A DNA stretch of 6,399 nt from Omnitrophica WOR_2 bacterium RIFCSPLOWO2_12_FULL_46_30 (GTDB taxonomy: Bacteria; Omnitrophota; Gorgyraeia; Gygaellales; UBA12090). The translations under genes and the position numbers were made by a program. The notes below the pieces were generated by a model. That model was not told the DNA's origin and did no database searches. It worked only from the letters and a program-made list of their open reading frames with translations. Location: assembly GCA_001805845.1 (NCBI GenBank), contig MHHA01000052.1, positions 1 to 6,399 on the forward strand, read 5' to 3'. Shown one piece after another: positions 6,377 through 6,399 of this stretch (positions are counted from its first letter, which is position 1; every line of letters begins with the position of its first letter).

Positions 6377-6399
6377 TGATTAAATGTCAAAATAAAGAT

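Noticed and set aside
6385..6390. Perfect TTGACA on the minus strand as a -35 for gltB
   Set aside because: At 16-18 bp spacing the sequence is GC-rich hairpin (CTTTCG and neighbours) with no -10-like hexamer.
6290..6399. Glutamine or T-box-type riboswitch ahead of gltB
   Set aside because: None of the conserved core sequences I know for these classes is visible; only simple hairpins and a T-run are present.

Overview
The window holds one complete two-gene operon on the minus strand, gltB followed by gltD, which encodes the large and small subunits of bacterial NADPH-type glutamate synthase (GOGAT). At the left edge is the first 20 codons of a third minus-strand gene that looks like a HicB-family antitoxin. 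Everything reads right to left, and all the long ORFs in other frames are shadows of gltB or gltD.

Layout from upstream (high coordinates) to downstream. Positions 6290-6376 carry a small GC-rich hairpin and then a strong 16-position stem followed by seven T on the minus strand, a classical intrinsic terminator. Immediately after it, 6260-6288 holds a good sigma70-type promoter (TTGCAA, 17 bp, TGG-TATAAA) only a few bases upstream of the gltB ATG. gltB (6246-1657, 1529 aa) and gltD (1657-209, 482 aa) overlap by one base in TAATG, so they are probably translationally coupled. The 146 bp between gltD and the HicB-like start hold no gene. They do hold a perfect TATAAT and a GGGAAA-N4-TTTCCC dyad, and I see no convincing terminator for gltBD.

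How the genes work together: GltB hydrolyses glutamine in its N-terminal amidotransferase domain and passes the ammonia inside the protein to 2-oxoglutarate at an FMN/3Fe-4S synthase site. GltD takes electrons from NAD(P)H through FAD and 4Fe-4S clusters and passes them to GltB. With glutamine synthetase (not in the window), this is the usual route of ammonium assimilation.

The enzymes are ordinary and look intact. The unusual part is two in-frame stretches inside gltB that look like inserted repeats at domain loops or linkers. One is an array of five heptanucleotide units (minus-strand consensus CACGAAG) at 4791-4825. The other is a very GC-rich, hairpin-forming stretch at about 5722-5787. 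I see no new multi-gene system.

Organism: a bacterium of intermediate GC with sigma70-like promoters and strong Shine-Dalgarno sites. The intragenic repeats and the sequence style resemble uncultured environmental lineages such as Omnitrophota or Planctomycetota relatives, but this is a low-confidence impression.
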